A stretch of DNA of 64,000 bases from JBAYIE01 sp041665785. GTDB lineage: Bacteria > Bacteroidota > Bacteroidia > UKL13-3. Below the pieces are notes generated by a model. The model did not search any database, was not told the origin of the DNA, and saw only the letters and a program-made list of their open reading frames with translations. The translations under genes and the position numbers were made by a program. This document shows, piece by piece, positions 26,097-33,417 of this stretch (position 1 is the first letter of the stretch; each line of letters starts with the position of its first letter). Where the stretch lies: positions 1 through 64,000 of the forward strand of contig JBAYIE010000023.1 of assembly GCA_041665785.1 (NCBI GenBank). The letters are read 5' to 3'.

Positions 26097-26293
26097 GGTC
26101 TGCGTATAATCAATTCCAGATTCAACACTTCAGCCAGTTTTTCCAGAGTTGAGAAGGATGGATTGGCCTTTCCACTTTCAATGGCATTGATACTTCGCAA
26201 ATTTATTCCACTGCGTTGAGCCAGTTCCTGTTGGGTCAAGTCATATTCTTCGCGTCGCCGGCGCAGGGTAAAAGCAAATGATTCGAAATTCAT
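26093..26293 (-). CDS. Small XRE-family transcriptional regulator
   Basis: This 66-residue protein is essentially one helix-turn-helix: FTLRRRREEYDLTQQELAQR, SGINLRSINAIESGKANPS and TLEKLAEVLNLEL follow the Cro/cI five-helix layout. I place the start at the ATG giving MNFESFAF; another Met six codons upstream is possible. A near-perfect palindrome lies ~33 bp upstream, a likely autoregulatory operator. No toxin partner is adjacent, so it is not an obvious antitoxin. Confidence 0.85.
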   Translation of the reverse strand: MNFESFAFTLRRRREEYDLTQQELAQRSGINLRSINAIESGKANPSFSTLEKLAEVLNLELIIRRP

Positions 26294-26325
26294 CGGATTA
26301 TAATGGAGCAAAAATAGTTTTATAT

Positions 26326-26341
26326 ACGCAATATATTACGT
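26326..26341. promoter_or_regulatory. Palindromic candidate operator upstream of XRE gene
   Basis: ACGCAATATATTACGT is a 16-bp palindrome with one mismatched pair, in the expected promoter position of the XRE gene. The surroundings are very AT-rich. Confidence 0.4.
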
Positions 26342-26548
26342 GTAATTTCATAAACTTACAAAAAATCGTCAAATAATTTATTATTATACGCATTAAAATG
26401 CACAAAATAGGATTCATCTATTTCGAATCTGATTAATTATCAATCAATTAGCTTTAGTGTGCTGAAACGGTGGATTTTAACCCGGGCTAATGACCTGTTC
26501 AATCCCTTATTTTCGTCGCATCAAATTGCAATAAATAACCAAAATCAT

Positions 26549-28738
26549 ATGTCAATTTTACGCTTCAAAGCCATCGAAAAGGTGCAAAACCGCACCAGCA
26601 TCAAAGTAAATTTGCCTTCTACAAAAATCTCTGACTATTTCAACGCGAATGTATTCAGCGATACCGCAATGAAAAGCTTCCTCGATAAGGAAGCTTACGA
26701 GTCGGTAATTAAAGCTATCCGGCACGGTGAAAAAATCGATCGTCGTGTAGCCAATCAGGTAGCATCAGGTATGAAAAACTGGGCAATGAGTCAATATGTG
26801 ACGCACTATACCCATTGGTTCCAGCCATTGACCGGATCTACTGCTGAAAAGCATGATGCTTTTTTTGAACCAACAGAAGACGGACGATCCATTGAAAACT
26901 TTTCAGGGAGCGCATTGGTTCAACAAGAGCCGGATGCATCCAGTTTTCCCAACGGTGGATTACGCAATACCTTTGAAGCAAGAGGATATACCGCATGGGA
27001 TCCGTCTTCACCAGCTTTTATCATGGAAGGATTGAATGGAAAAACCTTGTGTATTCCAACCATCTTTGTTTCCTATACCGGCGAAGCGCTCGATTATAAG
27101 GCACCATTACTGAAAGCGTTGCATGCAGTTGAAGCAGCAGTTGTTGATGTTTGTTCGGCTTATTTTGACAAGCAGGTGAATAAAGCCATGGCATCGTTGG
27201 GAATCGAACAGGAATATTTTCTGGTAGATGCTGCTTTATTCAATGCACGCCCCGACCTGATGTTGACCGGTCGCACTTTATTGGGCCATTCTCCTGAAAA
27301 AGGTCAACAACTCGAAGATCATTATTTTGGTTCCATTCCGACCCGTGTGCACGATTTCATGGTGGATTACGAAGTGGAGTGCTACAAACTGGGGATTCCA
27401 TTAAAAACGCGTCACAACGAAGTGGCTCCTTCTCAATACGAATGTGCTCCTAATTTCGAAGAGGTAAACCTGGCTATCGATCACAACCAATTGTTGATGG
27501 ATGTGATGGAGAAAGTAGCACAAAGGCATGGCTTTAAAGTGTTGCTGCACGAAAAACCTTTTGCCGGGGTGAACGGAAGCGGGAAACACAACAACTGGAG
27601 TTTGATCACCAATACCGGTGTAAACCTGTTATCGCCCGGAAAAACACCACATACCAACCTGCAGTTTTTAACGTTCTTTATCAATGTTATTAAAGCGGTA
27701 AACGACAATGCCGATTTGCTGCGTGCCAGTATCGCCTCAGCCTCGAACGATCATCGATTGGGAGCAAACGAAGCGCCACCGGCTATCATGTCTGTATTCA
27801 TCGGTACACAGTTGACCAATGTATTGGAAGAAATGATTTCGACCAAGGCCAGATCAACGGTGAAAGCAACTTCGAAAACATCGATTGATGTAAAGAAAAT
27901 TCCGGAGATTTTACTCGACAATACAGATCGTAACCGCACTTCTCCGTTTGCCTTTACAGGAAATAAATTTGAATTCAGAGCTGTTGGTTCTTCAGCCAAT
28001 TGCGCCAATGCAATGATTGTACTGAATGCAATCATGGCTGATCAGTTGGTAAAATTTAAGTCAGAAACGGATGTACTGATTAAAAAGGGACATAAAAAGG
28101 AAGATGCAATTCTCGAAATTCTGAAAGGATATTACAAAGCATCGCGTCCGATTTTATTTGAAGGTAACGGGTACAGTAACGAATGGGTTAAGGAGGCTGC
28201 AAAGCGGGGTCTGAATAATATCAAAACAACACCTGAAGCACTGAACGCATATATCACCCCTAAATCCAAATCCCTCTTTTCGCGCAATGATGTATTTGAT
28301 GCCCGCGAGCTGGAAGCACGCTATGAAATCATGCAGGAAGATTATGTGAAAAAGATTGATATTGAAGCTAAAGTAATAGGGCAGCTGGCCATTTCGCATG
28401 TAATACCTGCGGCTTTGAGCTATCAGCAAAAATTATCGGATAATGTGGCTTCTCTGAAATCCATCGGTTTGAGTAAAAATTCGTACGATGCACAACTGAA
28501 ATTTATCGAAGAAATTTCAAAATATGTGAAGCATATCCGGGATAGTGTAGAAAAGATGATAGCCGAATCCGATAAGGCACATCATATAGCCGATACCCAC
28601 AAACGAGCTCTGGCCTTCTGCCACAAGGTAAAACCCCTTTTCGACGATATCCGCAAAGGAAGTGATGCTCTGGAGTTTATCATTGAGGACGAACTGTGGA
28701 AATTGCCAAAATACCGTGAACTTTTATTCATGAAATAA
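26549..28738 (+). CDS. glnN: Glutamine synthetase type III
   Basis: The 729-residue protein matches the large GSIII class (~700-730 residues) rather than GSI/GSII. The N-terminal RFKAIEKVQN and FNANVFSD segments are GSIII-specific. GIEQEYFLVD gives the catalytic metal-binding Glu, KTRHNEVAPSQYECAP and GVNGSGKHNNWSL the ammonia and ATP loops, and NRTSPFAFTGNKFEFRAVGSS the GSIII arginine-containing motif. It assimilates ammonium into glutamine, ATP-dependently, in the cytoplasm. The start is the ATG matching the family N-terminus; the open frame extends 30 codons further without homology. It is monocistronic. Confidence 0.95.
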   Translation: MSILRFKAIEKVQNRTSIKVNLPSTKISDYFNANVFSDTAMKSFLDKEAYESVIKAIRHGEKIDRRVANQVASGMKNWAMSQYVTHYTHWFQPLTGSTAEKHDAFFEPTEDGRSIENFSGSALVQQEPDASSFPNGGLRNTFEARGYTAWDPSSPAFIMEGLNGKTLCIPTIFVSYTGEALDYKAPLLKALHAVEAAVVDVCSAYFDKQVNKAMASLGIEQEYFLVDAALFNARPDLMLTGRTLLGHSPEKGQQLEDHYFGSIPTRVHDFMVDYEVECYKLGIPLKTRHNEVAPSQYECAPNFEEVNLAIDHNQLLMDVMEKVAQRHGFKVLLHEKPFAGVNGSGKHNNWSLITNTGVNLLSPGKTPHTNLQFLTFFINVIKAVNDNADLLRASIASASNDHRLGANEAPPAIMSVFIGTQLTNVLEEMISTKARSTVKATSKTSIDVKKIPEILLDNTDRNRTSPFAFTGNKFEFRAVGSSANCANAMIVLNAIMADQLVKFKSETDVLIKKGHKKEDAILEILKGYYKASRPILFEGNGYSNEWVKEAAKRGLNNIKTTPEALNAYITPKSKSLFSRNDVFDARELEARYEIMQEDYVKKIDIEAKVIGQLAISHVIPAALSYQQKLSDNVASLKSIGLSKNSYDAQLKFIEEISKYVKHIRDSVEKMIAESDKAHHIADTHKRALAFCHKVKPLFDDIRKGSDALEFIIEDELWKLPKYRELLFMK

Positions 28739-28787
28739 TTTTCATATACTTGTTTTTTCAGAATCAGACCAAAAGCGCTAAACCAGA

Positions 28788-30860
28788 ATGAAAAAACCAG
28801 TACTCTCCATTGCGTCCGCTTGTCTCGGTATAAGTATTTTTTTTATATTATCGGTGTATTTCAGTTCTTGCGGATCACGCAAAGGCTCTATTGAAGCTGC
28901 ACGTGAAGCTTATTCAAAGAAAGAATACTATACGGCAGGTGAAAACTATAAAGCTGTTTATAGTAAAACCAAAGATAAACAACTTAAAAACGAAGCTTGT
29001 TATAAGACAGCTGAGTGTTACCGATTGTCAAATGACATGAAAAATGCGGAAAACTGGTACCGTAAAACGGTAAAAACGGATCCGCAAAATACAGATGCTC
29101 AGTATCGGTTAGCTCAGGCGATGAAATCTAATCAAAAATTCTCAGACGCCATTGTAGAGTACAATGTCTACAAAAAACTAACCGGGGATACAGCACGTGC
29201 AGCCGCACAAATCAAAGGCTGTGAATATGCATTAACCTGGAAAAACGAGAAAACACGCTATTTGGTTGAGAATGTTAAACCTCTTAATACGAAATGGAGT
29301 GATTTTGGAGCCATGCCGTATAAAAAGGATCAATTGTTTTTTGCTTCTGACCGGGAGAAAGGTACAAGTAGCAAAATGTATGGCTGGACCGGGAATAATT
29401 TTCTGGATATTTATACAGTGACTTTCAAGGTTGACCGTAAAAATAAGAATCTTATTAAGTACGGAATGGCCGGATTGATTGATAAACAAGTGATCAATAC
29501 TCCTTTCAATGATGCGACTCCTGCTTTCAATTCCAGATTTACTACCATGTATTACACACAATGCAATGGCCGGACAGGAAAAGGAAATAATTGCAGAATC
29601 TTTGAAGCTACAGGACAGGGTTCCATCTGGCAGGAACCGCAACCACTTTCATTCAGTACCGATTCATTCAATTGCGGACATCCATCGGTAACCAAAGACG
29701 GACAGATTATGTATTTCTCTTCCGATATGCCCGGTGGTTATGGCGGAAAAGATATCTGGTATGTAACCTATACCAAACGTGGTAAGACCTGGGGTGATCC
29801 GATTAATCTTGGACCTACCATCAATACCGAGGGCGATGAAATGTTTCCGTTTATTCATGAAGACGGTACCCTTTATTTCTCTTCCAATGAACATGTCGGT
29901 CTGGGAGGCGTGGACATATTTTATACCAATGGAACGGGACAGGATTGGTCGACACCTATTAACATGAAGTCGCCAGTCAATTCGGGTGGTGATGATTTTG
30001 GAATAACCGTTTCACTCGATAAGGAAAACGGATATTTCAGCTCAAACCGCGATGGAGGTCGAGGACAAGATGATATTTACCGTTTCCACATGACTCCGTT
30101 GATTTTTACCCTGAGTGGTGTGGCCCGCGACAGCAAAACAAAAGAAGTTTTATCCAACACCATTCTGGCCATTACCAACAGCACAGATACAATGAAGCAA
30201 ACGGTAAGAACAGATAATAATGGATTTTATAAAATCACTTTGTTGGCTAAAACCGATTACGAACTATTTGGATCACACGAAGATTACTACGATTCGAAAA
30301 TTGAATTTCAGACTACCAAGCCTTATCAGGTTTCAATGGATCTGGTGCAGGATTTATACCTGGAACCATTCGATTATACCACCGTATTTACACTTGAAGG
30401 AATTTATTACGATCTGGATAAAGCCAATATCCGTCCGGATGCGGCAATCATTCTGGATACCATTGTGTATTTATTGAACAAGTATCCGAAGATTCGATTG
30501 GAATTAGGTTCACATACAGATTGTCGTGCAGATTCTTTGTATAATATTGACTTATCACAACGTCGTGCCGATTCTGCCGTTGCTTATATAGGAACGCGTG
30601 GCATCGACACCGTGCGTCTGGTAGCCAAAGGATACGGTGAAACACGGTTGGTAAATGATTGTGCCTGTGAAGGCAATTGGGTGAAACGTAATTGCACCGA
30701 TGAAGAGCATCAGATGAATCGTCGTACTACCTTCAAGCTCCTCGATAACAATTATGTGCCGAAGAATAAGGAGGAAATGAAACAATTGGATAACAAGGAG
30801 AAGGCACCTGAAAAAGGGAAAACCGGTGGGCGGAAAGGGGCAACTACCATAAGAAAATAA
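28788..30860 (+). CDS. porE: PorE-like T9SS-associated lipoprotein: TPR, PD40 propeller, regulatory domain, OmpA
   Basis: The 690-residue protein has a lipoprotein signal peptide (FSSC, Cys ~28). TPR repeats occupy ~35-135 (YYTAGENYKAVY, AENWYRKTVKTDP). A PD40/WD40-like beta-propeller covers ~155-435 with repeated YFSSDM, YFSSNE and YFSSNRDGG blades. A carboxypeptidase-regulatory domain follows (~440-515), then an OmpA-like peptidoglycan-binding domain (~535-660, LELGSHTDCRADS, LSQRRADSAVAYI). This order is that of PorE, which links the T9SS to peptidoglycan. The C-terminal ~30 residues are Lys-rich. A strong terminator follows. The PorE role is inferred from domain order. Confidence 0.85.
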   Translation: MKKPVLSIASACLGISIFFILSVYFSSCGSRKGSIEAAREAYSKKEYYTAGENYKAVYSKTKDKQLKNEACYKTAECYRLSNDMKNAENWYRKTVKTDPQNTDAQYRLAQAMKSNQKFSDAIVEYNVYKKLTGDTARAAAQIKGCEYALTWKNEKTRYLVENVKPLNTKWSDFGAMPYKKDQLFFASDREKGTSSKMYGWTGNNFLDIYTVTFKVDRKNKNLIKYGMAGLIDKQVINTPFNDATPAFNSRFTTMYYTQCNGRTGKGNNCRIFEATGQGSIWQEPQPLSFSTDSFNCGHPSVTKDGQIMYFSSDMPGGYGGKDIWYVTYTKRGKTWGDPINLGPTINTEGDEMFPFIHEDGTLYFSSNEHVGLGGVDIFYTNGTGQDWSTPINMKSPVNSGGDDFGITVSLDKENGYFSSNRDGGRGQDDIYRFHMTPLIFTLSGVARDSKTKEVLSNTILAITNSTDTMKQTVRTDNNGFYKITLLAKTDYELFGSHEDYYDSKIEFQTTKPYQVSMDLVQDLYLEPFDYTTVFTLEGIYYDLDKANIRPDAAIILDTIVYLLNKYPKIRLELGSHTDCRADSLYNIDLSQRRADSAVAYIGTRGIDTVRLVAKGYGETRLVNDCACEGNWVKRNCTDEEHQMNRRTTFKLLDNNYVPKNKEEMKQLDNKEKAPEKGKTGGRKGATTIRK

Positions 30861-30868
30861 CCTTAAAG

Positions 30869-30898
30869 AATCCCGGTCGAAAGGCCGGGATTTTTTTT
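30869..30898 (+). terminator. Rho-independent terminator after porE-like gene
   Basis: AATCCCGGTC and GGCCGGGATT pair around a GAAA tetraloop and are followed by eight T's. Confidence 0.93.
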
Positions 30899-30944
30899 GC
30901 CGTCAGGAGTTACTCTTGACTTACCTGCAACTATGAATGAAGCG

Positions 30945-31427
30945 ATGAAAAAACAATCAAAGATTTTCCTGACTTTCTTTCTATCCATATTAATAATTGC
31001 CGGATGTAAGAAAGATTCCTCTAATCAAACAACCACAAACACGACCACAACTACAACGGATTATGCTACGCTTCTACCCGGCATATGGAAGGTAAAACAT
31101 TTTCTAAAAGAAGAATTGGATAATGCTGGCAATGTTGTAAAAAGAGACACACTCCAGTATACTGATATTACTGCCAATCCAATAAAAGTTTCTGAGTCTT
31201 ATTCATCAAATAATCGATTTTATCAAATGAAAGAAGATTATTCAGATACACTGGAAAGTGGAGATTATATATTAAGTAACAATAGAATCAATATTCAACC
31301 TTCTGACGCGAATTACTATTTCAAAGAGCGAACTATCTTGAGTATTGACAACCATAACATGACGGTTTACCAGCGATTTGATAACGCAAATCCGAAATTT
31401 AAATTGATTCATATTTGTATAAAATAA
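30945..31427 (+). CDS. Small lipocalin-like lipoprotein
   Basis: The 160-residue protein has a lipobox (LIIAGC, Cys ~21), then a Thr/Asn-rich linker (~28-40). A domain follows that begins LLPGIWKVKHF and continues with short strands (GDYILSNNRINI, MTVYQRF), like the lipocalin-like lipoproteins frequent in Bacteroidota. The start is the ATG giving MKKQSK; upstream in-frame ATGs would add a few or 16 residues. The function is unknown; it is outer-membrane anchored by inference. Confidence 0.7.
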   Translation: MKKQSKIFLTFFLSILIIAGCKKDSSNQTTTNTTTTTTDYATLLPGIWKVKHFLKEELDNAGNVVKRDTLQYTDITANPIKVSESYSSNNRFYQMKEDYSDTLESGDYILSNNRINIQPSDANYYFKERTILSIDNHNMTVYQRFDNANPKFKLIHICIK

Positions 31428-31645
31428 TGAGAATAGCAGCAGGTTTCACAGGCTTAGCGCGAGCAGGGCATATATCCACGTAATAAAGATTGAAGGCATA
31501 TTTGATCAGCCTTCGCGAGTGCGTTATGGCGAACGCAGAGAATAAACAGATTTCGAAATGACAAAAGGGTAAAGTATTCCTGCCTGCACCAAGCCTGGGA
31601 ACGATATCATATAACCAGGATTCTAATGGGTATGGCCTGATCTAT

Positions 31646-32791
31646 TTAACAGGTAGGTTGCAAACCGCTTATGCGCAACACTTCCGTGTAAAGGTCTTCA
31701 TATGCGGGAACTATGGCATTGATATCGAATAACAGGCTTTGCTTTTTAGCATTCAATTTGAATTGTTTCAACCGGGCCGGATCCTCCAGAATATAAATGG
31801 CGCGCTCGGCCATAGCCTCGGTATCGCCCACATTGCATAAATATCCGGTTACTCCTTCAATGTTCAATTCCGGGATTCCACCGGTATTACTCGACACTAC
31901 AGGCACTTCGCATGCCATGGCTTCCAATGCAGCCAGCCCGAAGCTTTCCGATTCGGACGGTAACAGAAACAAATCACAAACCGATAATATTTCTTCAACG
32001 GAATCCTGTTTACCTAAAAAATGCACATATTCTTCCAGATTCAATTCACGGCACAAAGTTTCGATATTGTGTCGCTCGGGTCCATCCCCAACCAGGAGCA
32101 TACGGGCGTTTATTTTTTTACGAATCAGGGCGAAGGTCTTCACCACATCGTCGACCCGTTTTACTTTGCGAAAGTTGGAAGTATGAACCACAATCAATTC
32201 GTCATTTTTTGCGATTGCTTTTCTGAAATGTTCCTTCGGCATTTTACTGAAGCGAGAAAAGTCGATAAAATTAGGGATCACATGGATATCCTTGTGAACA
32301 TGAAAATTGCTATAGGTATCCTTTTTGAGTGAATCAGAAACTGCTGTAACAGCATCGGAACAATTCAAAGCATAGGAAACCACCGGTTCAAATGATTTGT
32401 CTTTTCCAACCAGCGTAATGTCGGTTCCGTGAAGCGTTGTTATAACCGGAATCTGAATGCCTGAGGTAGCCAAAATATTTTTAGCCATGATTGCAGCCGA
32501 AGCATGCGGAATGGCATAATGTACATGCAATAAATCCAGTTTGGCGGATTTTACCACATCCACGAGCCGGCTAATCAATGCGGTTTCATATGGAGGGTAT
32601 TCGAACAGAGGATAATGACTGACATACACTTCATGATAATAGGTTCCTTCGCTGAAATAATCCAAACGTGCAGGCTGCTTGTATGCGATAAAATGGACTT
32701 CGTGTCCGCGCAATACAAGTGCTTTTCCAAGTTCAGTAGCCACTACGCCACTACCACCAAAGGTGGGGTAACAAACAATTCCTATTTTCAT
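31646..32791 (-). CDS. bshA: N-acetyl-alpha-D-glucosaminyl L-malate synthase (bacillithiol biosynthesis)
   Basis: This 381-residue GT4-family glycosyltransferase opens with the BshA hallmark MKIGIVCYPTFGGSGVVATE. HVHYAIPHA and TTLHGTDITLVG follow in the N-terminal domain, then LLVGDGPER and the C-terminal PSESESFGLAALEAMACEVP, where the ESFGLA-E segment binds the UDP-sugar. It transfers GlcNAc from UDP-GlcNAc to L-malate, the first step to bacillithiol, the low-molecular-weight thiol of many Bacteroidota. No bshB or bshC is adjacent. Length matches the family (~380). Confidence 0.95.
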   Translation of the reverse strand: MKIGIVCYPTFGGSGVVATELGKALVLRGHEVHFIAYKQPARLDYFSEGTYYHEVYVSHYPLFEYPPYETALISRLVDVVKSAKLDLLHVHYAIPHASAAIMAKNILATSGIQIPVITTLHGTDITLVGKDKSFEPVVSYALNCSDAVTAVSDSLKKDTYSNFHVHKDIHVIPNFIDFSRFSKMPKEHFRKAIAKNDELIVVHTSNFRKVKRVDDVVKTFALIRKKINARMLLVGDGPERHNIETLCRELNLEEYVHFLGKQDSVEEILSVCDLFLLPSESESFGLAALEAMACEVPVVSSNTGGIPELNIEGVTGYLCNVGDTEAMAERAIYILEDPARLKQFKLNAKKQSLLFDINAIVPAYEDLYTEVLRISGLQPTC

Positions 32792-33417
32792 GTATTCTAA
32801 GCTGATTCAAATATGTAACAATTCAAGGTGAAAAATGTTACAAGTCTTTGCAAATGTCCATATAATCCAGCGTATTCAAATTGATACTTATCAATTTATG
32901 GGGCAGGGAGAAAAATTAATATGAAATTTGTCTTTGGTGAATGTTAATGCGGATTGTATGAATCTCAAACTCTTTAAGCCGGTGATTAAATTGGGTTTAC
33001 TTTTGGAGAGATATTCAATTAGAGCTGACCTGGACAAATTCATACACAGACTTGGAACACTATTACAGCTAGGCTTAGCATGGTTTTATGCTTCGGTGAG
33101 CTTAAATTATTTTTTTTAAAGAAATAAGCGAACTACACATTTCAAACTCTTGAAAACAAAATATTATACATGAGTAAAAAGGAACATTTTTTAATGTAAT
33201 GCTTAAATGGAAACGTAGGCCGCGTTAGGGATAGAAGCGGAAATCCCCTGAAGTAAATCGTACCCGATTACTTCAGGGATTGCAGCGAATAGCCCGACCA
33301 TGAAGGTAAGCGCACGAGAAGTTAATTTTAAAGCAGTCATCCATCGCGCATCCTTCATGGGAACGCCCAAAACATGTCATTATAATTCTTTGACCGGACA
33401 ACAATGATATTCAATAA
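32792..33417. other. Long intergenic region with structured-RNA candidate
   Basis: This 626-nt gap between two minus-strand genes holds no convincing gene; a 63-codon plus-strand frame starts at TTG and has no recognisable domain. The right half contains the conserved-RNA-like element described separately. Farther right, CCATGAAGG (33298) and CCTTCATGG (33352) form another 9-bp inverted repeat with a 45-nt loop. Confidence 0.5.
33218..33299 (+). ncRNA. Structured RNA candidate resembling the Flavo-1 class
   Basis: The core is a long hairpin (33243-33280; CCTGAAGTAA paired with TTACTTCAGG plus ATCC/GGAT ends). It is flanked by two matching purine-rich halves, GGGATAGAAGCGGAAAT and GGGATTGCAGCGAATAGCCC, which would face each other in a large symmetric internal loop. 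The pattern GATAGAAGCGGAAATCC / GATTGCAGCG.ATAGCCCGACC resembles an intergenic element I recall as common in Flavobacteria and other Bacteroidota. The strand is uncertain because the structure is nearly symmetric. The class name is from memory; the structure is directly visible. Confidence 0.5.

Noticed and set aside
32928..33119. 63-codon plus-strand frame starting at TTG
   Set aside because: Weak start, no recognisable motif, and located in a region better explained as non-coding.
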